Below are positions 1-8,802 of a stretch of DNA of 64,000 nt, piece after piece (position 1 is the first letter of the stretch; every line of letters starts with the position of its first letter). Source of the stretch: Cellvibrio sp. (GTDB lineage Bacteria; Pseudomonadota; Gammaproteobacteria; Pseudomonadales; Cellvibrionaceae); the NCBI GenBank assembly GCA_016712405.1, contig JADJRD010000001.1, positions 62,001-126,000 on the forward strand. The letters run 5' to 3'. The translations under genes were made by a program, and so were the position numbers. Below the pieces are notes generated by a model. It did no database searches, was not told where the DNA came from, and saw only the letters and a list, made by a program, of their open reading frames with translations.

Positions 1-555
1 GAAGATTTATATTATCGACTTAACGTATTTCCTATCGAAATTCCTGCATTGAAAGACAGATCCGAAGATATTCCGTTATTAATTAACGAATTGGTTTCGC
101 GCATGGAAAGCGAACAACGTGGATCTATTCGTTTTAATTCCGCCGCGATTATGTCGCTCTGCCAACACGATTGGAGCGGTAACGTGCGTGAGCTGGCGAA
201 CCTGGTTGAGCGCATGGCAATTATGCATCCCTATGCGGTGATTGGCGTGAAAGACTTGCCTGCAAAATATCGCCATGTCGACCTAGTGGAAGAAGAATTT
301 GTGACGGAAATTAAATCCACTACCCAAGTCAACGGCACCAGTTTTGTCAGTATGAACGACACGCATTTATTGCCGGAACATGGAATCGATTTACGTGAGT
401 ATATTGCTAATTTAGAAATGAGTTTAATTCAACAAGCCCTCAATGATTGCGGAGGCGTGGTCGCCCGCGCCGCCGACAAACTTTGCGTTCGCCGTACAAC
501 TCTGGTTGAAAAAATGCGTAAGTACGATATGTCGCGTCAGGAAGTGATTGAGTGA
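1..555 (+). CDS. fleQ: Flagellar master regulator FleQ, C-terminal part (5' end outside window)
   Basis: This is the last 184 residues of a sigma-54 enhancer-binding activator; the frame is open from base 1. The start matches the end of an AAA+ domain (YYRLNVFPIEIPAL, then the WSGNVRELANLVER sensor-2 region near residues 54-67). The last 45 residues form a FIS-type helix-turn-helix (ARAADKLCVRRTTL). FleQ of Pseudomonas activates class II flagellar genes with sigma-54 and binds c-di-GMP. The identification rests on these features plus fleSR and fliE directly downstream, each with a -24/-12 promoter. The stop abuts the stop of the opposing toxin gene with no spacer. Confidence 0.88.
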   Translation, partial: EDLYYRLNVFPIEIPALKDRSEDIPLLINELVSRMESEQRGSIRFNSAAIMSLCQHDWSGNVRELANLVERMAIMHPYAVIGVKDLPAKYRHVDLVEEEFVTEIKSTTQVNGTSFVSMNDTHLLPEHGIDLREYIANLEMSLIQQALNDCGGVVARAADKLCVRRTTLVEKMRKYDMSRQEVIE

Positions 556-846
556 TTATGTTTGATCAATCCAATAATCAGGTTTTCGATGTAGGTGAGC
601 GATTGCAAGGATAAGAATGCAATCTTTCTCAATTGCATAGAGTATTTTGTAGGGAAATTTTTGCAGTAAACATTTTCGGATATTGTCTCGCTCTATTGAC
701 CAGGCGTCTGGATATTCGGCGATACGGAGAACAGCTTTTTTTATTTCTTCATTAAATCGATTGCCCAAACCCGCGAGTTCAAAATTATAATATTCCTCTG
801 CATCCAATAATTCCTGTAGAGCAAAGGAAGAAAAAATAATGTCCAT
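556..846 (-). CDS. RelE/ParE-family toxin
   Basis: A 96-residue protein of the size and pattern of the ParE/RelE toxin fold: ALQELLDAEEYYN helix at the N terminus, a central basic segment (RKCLLQKFPYKILY) and a C-terminal strand ending HLHRKPDYW. ParE toxins poison gyrase and RelE toxins cleave mRNA in the ribosome; which applies here cannot be read from sequence. Its ATG overlaps the antitoxin stop by one base (TAATG), so the two are translationally coupled. The pair lies opposite to and between fleQ and fleS. Confidence 0.82.
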   Translation of the reverse strand: MDIIFSSFALQELLDAEEYYNFELAGLGNRFNEEIKKAVLRIAEYPDAWSIERDNIRKCLLQKFPYKILYAIEKDCILILAIAHLHRKPDYWIDQT

Positions 847-1052
847 TAACGATCTTTAAATACTTCATCCATTGAATAAGTTTTTAATTTTCCGGCCTTG
901 TAAGCATTTAAACGTTTTTGTGCTTCATCAGTCCAAAGATCATCAAGATTTTTATCGGGTTGATCCAGGCTTTTCAGTATCCCTTCAACTAATAAAAATC
1001 TCTCTTGTGGTTTCAGTTTGAGTACTTGATTCAGAATGTCGTTTTCGTTCAT
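846..1052 (-). CDS. Addiction-module antitoxin (TIGR02574-like)
   Basis: A 68-residue protein starting at the second in-frame ATG (MNENDILN); a longer start at 1133 is possible but would add a stretch with no family character. The body (LKPQERFLLVEGILKSLD, then DLWTDEAQKRLNAYKAG) is typical of small addiction-module components that pair with ParE/RelE toxins. It precedes and overlaps the toxin gene by one base. It is expected to neutralise the toxin by direct binding. Confidence 0.78.
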   Translation of the reverse strand: MNENDILNQVLKLKPQERFLLVEGILKSLDQPDKNLDDLWTDEAQKRLNAYKAGKLKTYSMDEVFKDR

Positions 1053-1172
1053 AGGGTGCCTGATCGAAGTTAAGGTGTGAGCCTGGATGTATTTTATCGA
1101 CAGTTGAGGAAAAACAACAAGCTGGAACAGCAAAACTCGTTAAAACCCCAAAGCGGCAATCTTTTTCCCATC

Positions 1173-1190
1173 TTGGCACCCCACTTGCAA
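1173..1190 (+). promoter_or_regulatory. Sigma-54 (-24/-12) promoter of fleSR
   Basis: TTGGCACCCCACTTGCAA matches the consensus TTGGCAC-N5-TTGCA almost perfectly, with GG at 1175-1176 and GC at 1187-1188, exactly 12 bases apart. It lies about 65 bases before the fleS ATG. FleQ plus sigma-54 control of fleSR is known in Pseudomonas. Confidence 0.88.
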
Positions 1191-1253
1191 TTACTCCAGT
1201 AATCGATGAAAGCGTTGGATTCTTGACGCGATTAAGCAATTTTGGGGTGAAAT

Positions 1254-2480
1254 ATGCAGGTGGTTTCGCTGGTCAATTCTGGGGTTAATGTCAAAAGTCT
1301 GCCGTTGAATGCAGGTTCAGTGGCGGATAATTCGGCTAAGAATCAGGATCTCAAAGCGGCGTTCGACATGTTTAATCAGATGTCGCAACAACTGGCGGAT
1401 TCTTATTATTTATTGGAAAACCGGGTTGCTGAATTAAATCAGGAACTGAGCAGTGTTACCCATCAACGTTTGCAAGAATTAGCAGAAAAAGAAAAGCTGG
1501 CACACCGTTTAGAAAGTTTGCTGAATTTTTTACCTGGCGGTGTTGTGGTATTGGATTCATCGGGTTATGTCTCTGAATGTAATCCGGTGGCGATTGAATT
1601 GTTGGGCGAACCATTGGAGGGTGAATTGTGGCGCGATGTGATTCAACGCAGTTTTGCACCGCGTCAGGATGATGGACATGAAGTGTCATTACGCGATGGT
1701 CGTCGCATCAGTTTTCAAACCCGCAATTTGGGTGTGGATGGCCAAATTATTTTATTGACTGATCAAACGGAAACTCGTCGTTTACAAAGTGAATTAAGTC
1801 GCCATGAACGCTTGTCTGCATTGGGCAAAATGATCAGTGCTTTGGCGCATCAAATTCGCACGCCATTATCTGCCGCTATGTTGTATGCCGGGCATTTGGT
1901 TGATGGAAAACTGGATGCCGAAAAACAGCATCAATTTTCAGAAAAAGTCTTGTCACGTTTACACAATATTGAACGACAAATTCAGGATATGTTGTTTTAT
2001 GTCAAAGGTGAGTTGCCCCTGAACGACATGATCAGCGTCAATGAATTGGAGCAATCCTTGAGTGAGGCAATGGAAGCTGTTTTGATAACCAGTCAATCCA
2101 GTTGCGATTGGGATAATCAGGCTGGCGAATATTATATTCAATGCAATCGCGACGCATTAATTGGTGCCTTGCTAAATCTAGTCAACAACGCTATTCAGTC
2201 TGTGGAAGATCACGCGCAATTAAGGATCAGTTTTACGCTGAAAAAATCTGAAAAAAATGCGCAAATTATGATTCAAATTCAGGATAACGGCCCAGGTATG
2301 TCGGCAGAAATTCTGGCAAAAGCCGGTGATTTATTTGTCACAACCAAAGCACAAGGAACAGGATTGGGATTAAGTGTTGTGCATGCCGTAGTGCGTGCAC
2401 ATTCAGGTGAATTTTTATTGGAATCACAACCAGGGCAGGGCACTTGTGCCACTTTAGTGCTGCCGCTTGTGAATTATTAA
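1254..2480 (+). CDS. fleS: Flagellar sensor histidine kinase FleS
   Basis: A 408-residue soluble kinase. An N-terminal coiled coil (about 30-90) leads to a PAS domain (about 88-175, beginning SLLNFLPGGVVVLD), a HisKA domain with the phospho-acceptor His199 in AHQIRTPLS, and an HATPase domain with an N box (NLVNNAIQS, near 310), DNGPGM near 343 and GTGLGLS. There is no transmembrane segment, so it senses a cytoplasmic signal. In Pseudomonas FleS phosphorylates FleR to turn on class III flagellar genes. The start follows a GGGGTGA Shine-Dalgarno. It forms an operon with fleR 31 bases downstream. Confidence 0.92.
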   Translation: MQVVSLVNSGVNVKSLPLNAGSVADNSAKNQDLKAAFDMFNQMSQQLADSYYLLENRVAELNQELSSVTHQRLQELAEKEKLAHRLESLLNFLPGGVVVLDSSGYVSECNPVAIELLGEPLEGELWRDVIQRSFAPRQDDGHEVSLRDGRRISFQTRNLGVDGQIILLTDQTETRRLQSELSRHERLSALGKMISALAHQIRTPLSAAMLYAGHLVDGKLDAEKQHQFSEKVLSRLHNIERQIQDMLFYVKGELPLNDMISVNELEQSLSEAMEAVLITSQSSCDWDNQAGEYYIQCNRDALIGALLNLVNNAIQSVEDHAQLRISFTLKKSEKNAQIMIQIQDNGPGMSAEILAKAGDLFVTTKAQGTGLGLSVVHAVVRAHSGEFLLESQPGQGTCATLVLPLVNY

Positions 2481-2511
2481 TGATTGCGATCTAAAACAAT
2501 GAGGTGAAACC

Positions 2512-3969
2512 ATGGCATTAGCTATGCAAAAAATCAATTCTCAACCCAGTATTCATGTGTTGGTGGTTGAAGATGACCGAAGTTTGCGAGAAGCATTGGC
2601 GGATACTTTGCAATTGGCAGATTATCAAGTGACTGCTGTGAATAGTGCGGAAGATGCGTTAAAAGAATTGGCCATGCAAAATGATATCGCACTCATAGTA
2701 TCCGATGTGAATATGGGCGGCATGACGGGTCATGAACTCTTAAAAAATATCAAAATGGATTATCCGCAAATTCCCGTAATTTTAATTACCGCTTATGCCA
2801 GTGTCAGTGAATCGGTTGATGCTATCAAAAATGGCGCTGTCGATTATTTAGTGAAACCTTTTGCACCCAATATTTTGGTGGAAACCATTGCTCGTCATTT
2901 AGGTGTTGCACAATTAGTGGGTGATGAGCCTGTTGTTTCTGCTGCGGCGAGTAAACAATTATTGCAATTGGCGCAGCGTGTTGCCGTTTCCGATTCAACA
3001 GTATTAATTCTTGGGGAGTCAGGTACTGGTAAAGAAGTATTGGCGCGATATATTCACGAACATTCTACGCGTCGAAATCAACCTTTCATTGCCATTAACT
3101 GCGCGGCGATTCCAGAAAATATGTTGGAAGCCATGTTGTTTGGTTATGAAAAAGGCGCTTACACCGGTGCACATGCCAGTACTCCCGGAAAATTTGAACA
3201 GGCAAATGGTGGTACTTTACTGCTCGACGAAATTTCTGAAATGGATATAGGGCTGCAAGCAAAATTATTGCGTGTATTACAAGAGCGCGAAGTGGAACGA
3301 TTAGGCGGGCGTAAAACGATAAAGTTGGATGTAAGAGTGATTGCAACCTCTAACCGCGATATGCGCAGTGAAGTAATTGCCGGAAAATTCCGCGAAGATT
3401 TGTATTATCGATTAAGTGTTATGCCTTTGCGTTGGTTGCCTTTACGTGAACGCCCAGAGGATATTGCACCTTTAGCAGAAAAGCTTTTACAAAAACATGC
3501 ACAAAAACAAAATCGTCGAGGCATGAGTTTGTCATCGTCTGCGCAACAAGCATTGTTATCTTATTCATGGCCTGGCAATGTTCGTGAGCTGGATAACACC
3601 ATGCAACGCGCATTGATTTTGCAAGCGGGGCATTTAATTCAAGCAGAAGATTTAGGATTGGATATTGCACAAACCATGGCACTTTCCAATGATTTTTCGT
3701 CACCAATCAGCAAGCCTGCCGCTTTTACATTACCTGAAATTGCGACGCCAACATTTCAGTTCACGCATCCCACCGCTGAACCTGCCAATAATTCGGCGCA
3801 ACAATTAGGTGATGATTTACGGCAACGTGAATATGAAATCATTATGAATACTCTACGTTTGGAAGGCGGCAGCCGTAAAAATACGGCTGAACGTTTGGGA
3901 ATTAGTGCAAGAACCCTGCGTTATAAAATTGCTAGGCTGCGCGAGGATGGTTTTGCAATTACGGAGTGA
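2512..3969 (+). CDS. fleR: Sigma-54-dependent flagellar response regulator FleR
   Basis: A 485-residue NtrC-type activator. The receiver domain carries the phospho-acceptor Asp65 in VSDVNMGG. The AAA+ domain has Walker A GESGTGKE near 168, the sigma-54 contact loop as GAYTGA near 215 (Tyr in place of the commoner Phe, which is tolerated in the family), and Walker B GGTLLLDEIS. A FIS-type helix-turn-helix ends the protein (RKNTAERLGISARTLRYKI). Together with FleS it should switch on rod, hook and filament genes. A good Shine-Dalgarno (GAGGTG) precedes the ATG. Confidence 0.93.
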   Translation: MALAMQKINSQPSIHVLVVEDDRSLREALADTLQLADYQVTAVNSAEDALKELAMQNDIALIVSDVNMGGMTGHELLKNIKMDYPQIPVILITAYASVSESVDAIKNGAVDYLVKPFAPNILVETIARHLGVAQLVGDEPVVSAAASKQLLQLAQRVAVSDSTVLILGESGTGKEVLARYIHEHSTRRNQPFIAINCAAIPENMLEAMLFGYEKGAYTGAHASTPGKFEQANGGTLLLDEISEMDIGLQAKLLRVLQEREVERLGGRKTIKLDVRVIATSNRDMRSEVIAGKFREDLYYRLSVMPLRWLPLRERPEDIAPLAEKLLQKHAQKQNRRGMSLSSSAQQALLSYSWPGNVRELDNTMQRALILQAGHLIQAEDLGLDIAQTMALSNDFSSPISKPAAFTLPEIATPTFQFTHPTAEPANNSAQQLGDDLRQREYEIIMNTLRLEGGSRKNTAERLGISARTLRYKIARLREDGFAITE

Positions 3970-3977
3970 TTTTTTTA

Positions 3978-4271
3978 TCAGGCTGCATCAAGATCCAATG
4001 GTTTTACATCGGAAAGTTTAACGGATTTTTTTGCAATCCAAAGATCATAGGTGTCTTGCATGCTGAGCCAGCTTTCAGGTGAGCGTCCCAGTGTTTTTGA
4101 AAGGCGTAATGCCATTTCTGGGCTGATGCCACTTTGTTGTTTTAAAATTCGATTTAACGTTGAGGCAGCAACATTTAAATGCTCAGCAAGTAATCTGCAG
4201 CTAACACCAAAGGGCTCCATATAAGTTGCATGGATAAATTCACCAGGATGTGGGGGGTTGTACATAGCCAT
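3978..4271 (-). CDS. higA: HigA-family antitoxin
   Basis: A 97-residue protein with an XRE-type helix-turn-helix at about residues 22-62. It starts with the VapI/HigA hallmark PPHPGEFI and continues LLAEHLNVAASTLNRILK. HigA binds and neutralises HigB and represses the operon. Its ATG overlaps the higB stop by one base. The order toxin-then-antitoxin is typical of higBA. A second ATG two codons in is also possible. Confidence 0.88.
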   Translation of the reverse strand: MAMYNPPHPGEFIHATYMEPFGVSCRLLAEHLNVAASTLNRILKQQSGISPEMALRLSKTLGRSPESWLSMQDTYDLWIAKKSVKLSDVKPLDLDAA

Positions 4272-4549
4272 TAATGATAATCCTCGTAGTTAACAATGTA
4301 GGCATTGCCGTCAATAAATTCAAAAGTGATTCGCCAATTTCCATTAACACTAATCGACCAAACTCCTTTGCGATTGCCTTTTAATGGGTGGAGTCTGTAT
4401 CCGGGAATGTCCATATCTTCAATTTTTGAGGCTGTATCCAGAGCAAACAGCTGTAATCGTAATTTGGCTGTATGCGCCTGTTGGATACCTTTTGTTTTTC
4501 CGGAATTAAAAAAATCTTCTAAGCCCTTATGTTTGAATGTCTTAATCAT
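4271..4549 (-). CDS. higB: HigB-family mRNA-cleaving toxin
   Basis: A 92-residue RelE-fold protein. The pattern KGLEDFFNSGKTKGI, the GYRLHPLKGNRKG segment and the end WRITFEFIDGNAYIVNYEDYH are characteristic of HigB toxins, which cleave mRNA at the ribosome. It lies first in a two-gene unit with higA, opposite to the flagellar genes, in the gap between fleR and fliE. Confidence 0.9.
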   Translation of the reverse strand: MIKTFKHKGLEDFFNSGKTKGIQQAHTAKLRLQLFALDTASKIEDMDIPGYRLHPLKGNRKGVWSISVNGNWRITFEFIDGNAYIVNYEDYH

Positions 4550-4564
4550 GGTTATCTCTGTAGC

Positions 4565-4578
4565 GTGTTGCGCAACAC
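4565..4578. promoter_or_regulatory. Palindromic candidate operator of higBA
   Basis: GTGTTGCGCAACAC is a perfect 14-base palindrome, 16 bases before the higB start codon. HigA proteins repress their own operon through short palindromes in this position. The palindrome is read directly; its use by HigA is inferred. Confidence 0.55.
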
Positions 4579-4632
4579 TTACATAATATAGGTTAGGCCT
4601 TCATCAAGGCAATCCCCTTCCGGCGGCAAAAA

Positions 4633-4650
4633 TTGGCCTACTTTGTGCAA
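4633..4650 (+). promoter_or_regulatory. Sigma-54 (-24/-12) promoter of the fliE operon
   Basis: TTGGCCTACTTTGTGCAA has GG at 4635-4636 and GC at 4647-4648, the exact 12-base spacing of sigma-54 promoters, about 55 bases before fliE. It is weaker than the fleS promoter in the -24 box (TTGGCCT for TTGGCAC). FleQ/sigma-54 control of fliE is known in Pseudomonas. Confidence 0.8.
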
Positions 4651-4704
4651 TAACCTATAAAAATCTATGACTTGCCAAATAATTGGCGTGACAGGAGAAA
4701 GGTT

Positions 4705-5079
4705 ATGACTGACAGGGTGGATATTAATCGGCTGCTGACGGATATGCGTTCATTGAAAGCGCAGACACAAGTATTTCAGCGCCCCGCTATTAATCCTACT
4801 GATGTGAATCCGTTTCTAACGACGGGTGCAGTCAAAGTTGATCAGGTGAATAAAACACCGAGTTTTGGTGATTTGATGTCGCAAGCCATTAACAATGTGA
4901 ATGATGTGCAGCAAAAATCCAGCGCTATGGCAGAAGCTTATGAAAAAGGTGTGGCCGGTGTGGATATTACTGATGTGATGATTGCATCGCAAAAAGCATC
5001 AGTCTCTTTTCAAGCCATGGTGCAAGTGCGCAATAAATTAGTAGAAGCTTATCGTGATGTTATGAATATGCCGATTTAA
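4705..5079 (+). CDS. fliE: Flagellar hook-basal body protein FliE
   Basis: A 124-residue rod adaptor joining the MS ring to the proximal rod. The start is set by AGGAGAAAGG just before the ATG; an upstream in-frame start at 4672 lacks a ribosome site. The C-terminal half has the conserved FliE pattern (DVMIASQKASVSFQAMVQVRNKLVEAY). It is the first gene of the fliEFGHIJ run. Confidence 0.92.
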   Translation: MTDRVDINRLLTDMRSLKAQTQVFQRPAINPTDVNPFLTTGAVKVDQVNKTPSFGDLMSQAINNVNDVQQKSSAMAEAYEKGVAGVDITDVMIASQKASVSFQAMVQVRNKLVEAYRDVMNMPI

Positions 5080-5129
5080 TTTGTTTTAACGATATTTTTT
5101 CGAAATAAAGAAACGATTGGAGAAATAAA

Positions 5130-6821
5130 ATGGCAGTGGCAGCAGAACAGAATATGCCAGCAAAAGCAAAAGTCAGTGGCGACTTTTTAGAAGGATTCAG
5201 TCATTTAAATTTATTACGCCAAATAGGATTGATGATTACCTTGGCTGCTAGCGTTGCTGCTGGATTTGCAGCAGTTATGTGGATACAGGGTGGTGATTAT
5301 CGCCCGCTCTATGGCCGAATGGATCATTTGGATATGAGCAATGTCATGGAAGTGCTCGATCAAAATCAAATTCAATATAAGTTGGATGAGCGTACAGGCT
5401 CATTGTTAGTCGAAGCTGATGATGTGCACATGGCGCGATTAAAATTGGCAGAATTCGGAATGCCCGGCGATGCCAATGTCGGTTTTGAATTGATGGATAA
5501 AGAGCAACCTTTAGGCACCAGTCAATTTGTTGAAAATACTCGTTACCAACGCAGCATTGAAGGTGAACTTGCACGCACGATTACGAACATTACTTCAGTG
5601 CGTTCTGCTCGTGTGCATTTAGCTATTCCGAAAAAAACGGTGTTTGTCCGCGATGCCGCGAATCCTACGGCGTCAGTATTTGTGGAGTTGTTTGCAGGGC
5701 GTAGTATTGATCCTGCGCAAGTCAAAGCTATTATGAATTTAGTGGCGTCTTCTGTACCTGATATGAAAATGGCGGATGTTACAGTCGTCGATCAACATGG
5801 TAATTTATTATCGACCGGTGAAGACAGCGCCGAATTACTGTTGGCGAGCAAACAGCATCAGTATTCAGAGGAAGTTGAAAACAGTGTAATTAAACGTATT
5901 AACAGTATTTTAGAACCGGTTATAGGCGCGAGAAAATTTAAAGCAGAAGTCAGTGCTGATATTGATTTCACGGCAGTCGAACAAGCTGCCGAAGTATTTA
6001 ATCCCGATTTACCTGCGGTGCGCAGTGAACAAACCTTGCAAGAAATTAAAAGTGGTGGCGATTCAGCGGGCGGAATTCCGGGTGCACTCACTAATCAACC
6101 TCCTGGTACTAATGTTGAAGCGCCAGAACAAATTGATCCAGCAACTGGTCAACCAATTACACCAAAACCTGCCGTGAATAATCGTGAACAAGCCACACGA
6201 AATTTTGAATTGGATCGAACCGTCAGTTATACCAAGCATCAACAGGGCACATTAAAACGTTTAACTGTTGCTGTAGTGGTTGACGATAAAATCACGACTA
6301 ATGAAGATGGCGAACAAGTGCGAACACCTTGGACCACTGATGAATTAAATAGACTGACTACACTGGTAAGAGATGCCGTTGGTTTCAGTGCGGTAAGAGG
6401 TGATAGTGTTAATGTGTTGAATACCCCGTTTATTGGTAGCGCAATTGAAGAGGCGCTTGAGCCTGAAGTTGTACCTTGGTGGGAGAAATGGATCATTCCC
6501 TATATTCGCTATATTGCCAGTGTGATAATTATTTTGGCGGTTATTTTTGGATTGCTGCGCCCCATGTTTAAAAGTTTATCGCGTCAGGGAGGTACTTACG
6601 CGGAAGAAGAAGAGGCTCGTCAATTGGCAGCGTTAGAAGCTGCGGGCGTGGGGTCGGATATGTCAGATGAAACTGTGACTTTCACGGGTGGCAGTGCGCT
6701 TATGTTGCCAGGCCCTGAAAATAGTTATGAGCATCAAATTACGGCGATTAGAGGGTTGATTGCAGATGATCCGGGTCGTGTGGCACAGGTAGTGAAAAAG
6801 TGGGTGAATCGAGATGACTGA
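5130..6821 (+). CDS. fliF: Flagellar MS-ring protein FliF
   Basis: A 563-residue inner-membrane ring protein. A transmembrane segment lies near residues 32-52 (LMITLAASVAAGFAAVMWI), followed by the ring-building domains (YRPLYGRM, then RARVHLAIP-like SARVHLAIP), and a second transmembrane segment near 455-477. The C-terminal tail (EHQITAIRGLIADDPGRVAQVVKKWV) is the FliG-binding piece. It overlaps fliG by eight bases, which suggests coupled translation. Length fits the family. Confidence 0.96.
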   Translation: MAVAAEQNMPAKAKVSGDFLEGFSHLNLLRQIGLMITLAASVAAGFAAVMWIQGGDYRPLYGRMDHLDMSNVMEVLDQNQIQYKLDERTGSLLVEADDVHMARLKLAEFGMPGDANVGFELMDKEQPLGTSQFVENTRYQRSIEGELARTITNITSVRSARVHLAIPKKTVFVRDAANPTASVFVELFAGRSIDPAQVKAIMNLVASSVPDMKMADVTVVDQHGNLLSTGEDSAELLLASKQHQYSEEVENSVIKRINSILEPVIGARKFKAEVSADIDFTAVEQAAEVFNPDLPAVRSEQTLQEIKSGGDSAGGIPGALTNQPPGTNVEAPEQIDPATGQPITPKPAVNNREQATRNFELDRTVSYTKHQQGTLKRLTVAVVVDDKITTNEDGEQVRTPWTTDELNRLTTLVRDAVGFSAVRGDSVNVLNTPFIGSAIEEALEPEVVPWWEKWIIPYIRYIASVIIILAVIFGLLRPMFKSLSRQGGTYAEEEEARQLAALEAAGVGSDMSDETVTFTGGSALMLPGPENSYEHQITAIRGLIADDPGRVAQVVKKWVNRDD

Positions 6822-7842
6822 GAAAAATGCTCCAGCAGAAAAACCGAAACCTAAATTACGTTATTTGGATCAAGCTGCAATTTTGTTGATGTCATTGGGT
6901 GAGCAAGATGCTGCCGAAATTTTAAAACACATGGGGCCGAAAGAGGTACAGCGCTTGGGTTCGGCTATGACGGGTTTGCAGAATGTGCAACAAATGGAAG
7001 TGCAGTCAGTAATCGGAAACTTTTTTGAAGAAGTTAGAAACTTAACTGGCCTTGGTATTGGTACGGATAATTACATTCGTAAAATGTTAGTGACAGCCTT
7101 AGGTGAAGATAAAGCCAACAGTTTAATTGATCGTATTCTCTTGGGTGGAGATACCACAGGGCTCGATACACTCAAATGGATGGATGCACGTTCAATTTCT
7201 GACATGATTCGAAACGAACACCCACAAATTCAAGCAATCGTGATTGCTTATCTCGACGCTGATCAATCCGCTGAAATCTTGTCATTTTTTCCAGAAAAAG
7301 TACGCCTTGATATCATGATGCGTGTAGCATCACTCGACACAGTTCAGCCTCAAGCATTGCAAGAATTAAATGATATTTTAGAAAAACAATTTTCCGGAAA
7401 TGCGGCATCCCAAACCAAAGCCATGGGTGGCTACAAAGTTGCTGCGGAAATCATGAATAATTTGGATGGATCGATTGAAGCCGAATTGATGGAAAGCATT
7501 AAAGAAGTGGATGAAGATATGGGTAATCAAATTCAAGATTTGATGTTTGTATTTGATAACTTGAAAGAAGTGGATGATCGCGGTATTCAAGCCATATTAC
7601 GTGAAGTGTCGTCTGAGGTTTTGGTGGTGGCATTAAAAGGTGCTGATGAAGATTTGAAAGAAAAAGTCTTTAAAAATATGTCGAAGCGTGCTGCCGAATT
7701 GCTGCGTGACGATTTGGAAACCAAACCGCCTATGCGTTTGGCCGATGTAGAAGCGGCGCAAAAAGAAATATTGATTACGGCGCGTCGTATGGCCGATGCA
7801 GGTGAAATTATGTTGGGTAGTTCGAGTGAACAGATGATTTAA
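6814..7842 (+). CDS. fliG: Flagellar motor switch protein FliG
   Basis: A 342-residue rotor protein coupling FliF to FliM and the stators. The middle domain carries the EHPQ motif (NEHPQIQAIVIAYL). The C-terminal domain has the charged torque helix (EVDDRGIQAILREVSSEVLVVALKGADEDL). Length is standard. A GC-rich inverted repeat of about 117 bases separates it from fliH. Confidence 0.96.
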   Translation: MTEKNAPAEKPKPKLRYLDQAAILLMSLGEQDAAEILKHMGPKEVQRLGSAMTGLQNVQQMEVQSVIGNFFEEVRNLTGLGIGTDNYIRKMLVTALGEDKANSLIDRILLGGDTTGLDTLKWMDARSISDMIRNEHPQIQAIVIAYLDADQSAEILSFFPEKVRLDIMMRVASLDTVQPQALQELNDILEKQFSGNAASQTKAMGGYKVAAEIMNNLDGSIEAELMESIKEVDEDMGNQIQDLMFVFDNLKEVDDRGIQAILREVSSEVLVVALKGADEDLKEKVFKNMSKRAAELLRDDLETKPPMRLADVEAAQKEILITARRMADAGEIMLGSSSEQMI

Positions 7843-7850
7843 TTATTATT

Positions 7851-7967
7851 CCCCCTCTCCCCCCGCCCTCTCCCACAAGGGGTGAGGGAGCCGACTCCCT
7901 GCTTAATTTGCAACGAAGTCAAATCTGTTCCCTCTCCCCTTGTGGGAGAGGGTTAGGGAGAGGGGGA
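7851..7967. repeat. Extragenic GC-rich inverted repeat (CCCTCTCCC family)
   Basis: The segment starts with CCCCCTCTCC...CCCTCTCCCACAAGGGG and ends with CCCCTTGTGGGAGAGGG...GAGAGGGGG, so it can fold into a long hairpin around a short AT-rich centre. A half-site of the same family recurs at 62718-62770. It lies ten bases after the fliG stop and may protect or end the upstream mRNA. Confidence 0.75.
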
Positions 7968-7989
7968 AATAGAAACATGAGACAGGCCC

Positions 7990-8802
7990 ATGACCGATAA
8001 AAACCTTCATCGAATCGCCGGAGAAAGCATAGAGTCTATGCAGCCTTGGATTCTGCCACCAGTGAACGACAATGGTCGTGTGTTATCTACAGTTGAAAAA
8101 GATGCGAAAGAACGTAAAGAGCGATTACTTCGTAAGAGTAAAGAATCGATACAAACCATTGAAATGCCGCCGCCAACATCACCCCTAAAAGGTATGACGG
8201 CGCAAGAATTGGAAAAAATATTTTCTGATGCCGAACAAGATGGATTTGCGAAAGGTCATGCTGAAGGTGTTGAGAGAGGGCGTGCTGAAGGCTATGAAGC
8301 TGGTAAGCAACAAGGTTTAAAAGAAATGCGTGATCAACTGACGGCAGAACAATTACGTTTTAAACATCTGGCCAATTCTTTATTGCAACCTCTTAATGAT
8401 CAGGACAGTGATATTGAACAACTCGTGTTAGAAATGGTTTGTTCACTCACGCAAAATGTCATTCAGCGTGAAATGCAGTTGGACTCTTCCATGATTTTGG
8501 ATGTGGTCAAAACGGCGGTAGATGCACTACCTATCGGCAGTAAAAATATTCGTATTTTCTTACACCCTAAGGATATTTCAGCTGTTGAAACCTATGCAAG
8601 CGAACATCAATTGGAGTGGAAATTTTTAACCGATCCAGAATTAATTCCCGGTGGATGCAAAGTAGAGACTTTGGAAAGCCGCATTGATTTTTCAGTATCG
8701 CATCGATTGCAATCAGTGTTGGAAGAATTTTTAAAAGGCCAGTTAGCTCAAGCCGAACATATTGCGGATTCCACTGATCCTGATGATCATTCCCATGCTT
8801 GA
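7990..8802 (+). CDS. fliH: Flagellar export regulator FliH
   Basis: A 270-residue protein with the FliH GxxxG-rich helix (GFAKGHAEGVERGRAEGYEAGKQQG, about 80-105) and the C-terminal domain with IQREMQLD and GGCKVET. FliH binds the ATPase FliI and docks it at the export gate. It overlaps fliI by eight bases. The Shine-Dalgarno before the chosen ATG is weak. Confidence 0.93.
   Translation: MTDKNLHRIAGESIESMQPWILPPVNDNGRVLSTVEKDAKERKERLLRKSKESIQTIEMPPPTSPLKGMTAQELEKIFSDAEQDGFAKGHAEGVERGRAEGYEAGKQQGLKEMRDQLTAEQLRFKHLANSLLQPLNDQDSDIEQLVLEMVCSLTQNVIQREMQLDSSMILDVVKTAVDALPIGSKNIRIFLHPKDISAVETYASEHQLEWKFLTDPELIPGGCKVETLESRIDFSVSHRLQSVLEEFLKGQLAQAEHIADSTDPDDHSHA

Noticed and set aside
4600..4625. GTTAGGC near higBA as an attC site
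   Set aside because: Only one GTTAGGC is present; no GCCTAAC partner or L-box pairing is found within 150 bases on the other side of the TA genes.
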